A stretch of DNA of 5,479 bases from an uncultured bacterium (lineage in GTDB: Bacteria > Eisenbacteria > RBG-16-71-46 > CAIMUX01). Below the pieces are notes generated by a model. That model did not search any database. It saw only the letters and a program-made list of their open reading frames with translations, and was not told where the DNA came from. The DNA is taken from assembly GCA_946886185.1 (NCBI GenBank), contig CAMPIC010000241.1, positions 1 to 5,479 on the forward strand, in the 5' to 3' direction. Both the position numbers and the translations under genes were made by a program. Positions 4,878 through 5,479 of the stretch are shown here, in pieces. How positions within the stretch are numbered: the stretch's first letter is position 1; the number at the start of each line of letters is the position of its first letter.

Positions 4878-5479
4878 TCAAAGCGACCGCACGAAATGCT
4901 CGTCATAACGGCCCGACTGGAGCGCTTCGTCGAACTTGCGGGCAAAGAGCAGCACCGCCTCGGAGCTCTCGCCGTGGGGAGCATAGGCGGTGGCGTAATC
5001 CGTGTAATACCCGATGTGCAAGGAAGCGCCGTCCAGGAGCAGCTCCGCGGTGCTCGAATGTCCCGCCTCGTTCGTGCGGGTCGCCTGCAGCTCTCGAATC
5101 GCAAACTCGACCATGACGTCGAACATGGCGGGAGAGCACGGAGGCAGCTGGTACTCTCGATAGCCGGATTCCCGATCCGTGGTCAATTTCCCTCGATACG
5201 GTAGCGGTGTGAACCCCGGATATACCTCCAGCACGTCGCCGTCGCTCGTCGGAGTCCACACGAAGTGATGTTGGACCCAGGCCGAGTCGAGCTCTTCGAT
5301 CTCGTGGAATCGCATCGTGGCCCGATCGATGGGAAGCGCATACGAATGCCCATCGGTGAACCGGATCACCAGAAGGTGCTCTGCGTCGTCGCTCGCGGAG
5401 GCCAGACGAACGAAGCTCCTCTCATCCGGGGAGAGCCCCAAGGAAGCTTTGAAGGGACTGAGGTAGTAGCCATTCGGCA
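4878..5479 (-). CDS. Unrecognised protein, partial: N-terminus beyond the right edge
   Basis: The frame is open to the window edge, with 199 complete codons before the TGA at 4878-4880. A TTG at 5441 is possible as a start but has no ribosome binding site, and the frame upstream (PNGYYLSPFKASLGL) reads as a natural continuation, so the true start is off the window. The visible part has no membrane helix. It looks like a mixed alpha/beta soluble domain: HLLVIRFTDGHSYALPID, WVQHHFVWTPTSDGDVLEV, an amphipathic MFDVMVEFAIRELQATR, STAELLLDGASLHIGYYTDYATAY, and a C-terminal helix SSEAVLLFARKFDEALQS. It is rich in Tyr, Asp and Glu and has a single Cys. I know no function for it. The 21-nt spacing to the following membrane-protein gene implies an operon; its own missing N-terminus might carry a signal or membrane anchor. 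Confidence 0.78.
   Translation of the reverse strand, partial: PNGYYLSPFKASLGLSPDERSFVRLASASDDAEHLLVIRFTDGHSYALPIDRATMRFHEIEELDSAWVQHHFVWTPTSDGDVLEVYPGFTPLPYRGKLTTDRESGYREYQLPPCSPAMFDVMVEFAIRELQATRTNEAGHSSTAELLLDGASLHIGYYTDYATAYAPHGESSEAVLLFARKFDEALQSGRYDEHFVRSL

Noticed and set aside
4284..5204. Plus-strand frame of 306 codons opposite the right-end operon
   Set aside because: It is rich in His, Arg, Asp and Gln repeats typical of antisense frames and covers both minus-strand genes, which have good spacing, ribosome binding sites and membrane helices.

Overview
This is a GC-rich, gene-dense bacterial window. A protein with an N-terminal signal peptide and an outer-membrane-barrel character, plus a candidate lipoprotein, point to a diderm (Gram-negative-type) bacterium. 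Several genes appear to start at TTG or GTG behind strong purine-rich ribosome binding sites. The sequence alone does not fix the phylum. The unusual membrane polyferredoxin is a style I associate with environmental lineages such as Gemmatimonadota, Acidobacteriota or Eisenbacteria, but that is only an impression. I see no RNA genes, insertion sequences, CRISPR arrays or long repeats.

Layout, left to right. (1) Positions 1-1077, minus strand: a membrane polyferredoxin with several transmembrane helices, an FCGWACH motif, an FCTYGCPYG motif and two [4Fe-4S] ferredoxin motifs; its C-terminus lies off the left edge. (2) Positions 1078-1228: a divergent control region with a good minus-strand promoter candidate and two clean dyad symmetries lying on its -10 and -35 elements. 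(3) Positions 1229-2227, plus strand: a secreted beta-barrel protein resembling the MetA-pathway/XagA-like outer-membrane group. (4) Positions 2353-2817, minus strand: a stand-alone two-CBS-domain protein, followed 9 nt later by a 50-codon candidate lipoprotein ORF (2191-2343) whose 3' end overlaps the tail of the barrel gene. (5) Positions 2818-3054: a second divergent intergenic region. (6) Positions 3055-4125, plus strand: a zinc-independent medium-chain dehydrogenase/reductase of the quinone oxidoreductase/VAT-1-like type. (7) Positions 4134-5479, minus strand: an apparent operon of two unrecognised proteins. The upstream one is cut by the right edge; the downstream one has three transmembrane helices and a soluble C-terminal domain. 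This operon converges on the dehydrogenase gene with only 8 bp between stop codons.

The genes do not form a single recognisable pathway. The polyferredoxin suggests membrane electron transfer, the CBS protein energy or adenylate sensing, and the MDR enzyme NAD(P)H-dependent reduction, but a link between them is speculation. The best candidates for something undescribed are the short lipoprotein ORF behind the CBS gene, the polyferredoxin with its dyad-rich promoter, and the pair of unknown proteins at the right end.
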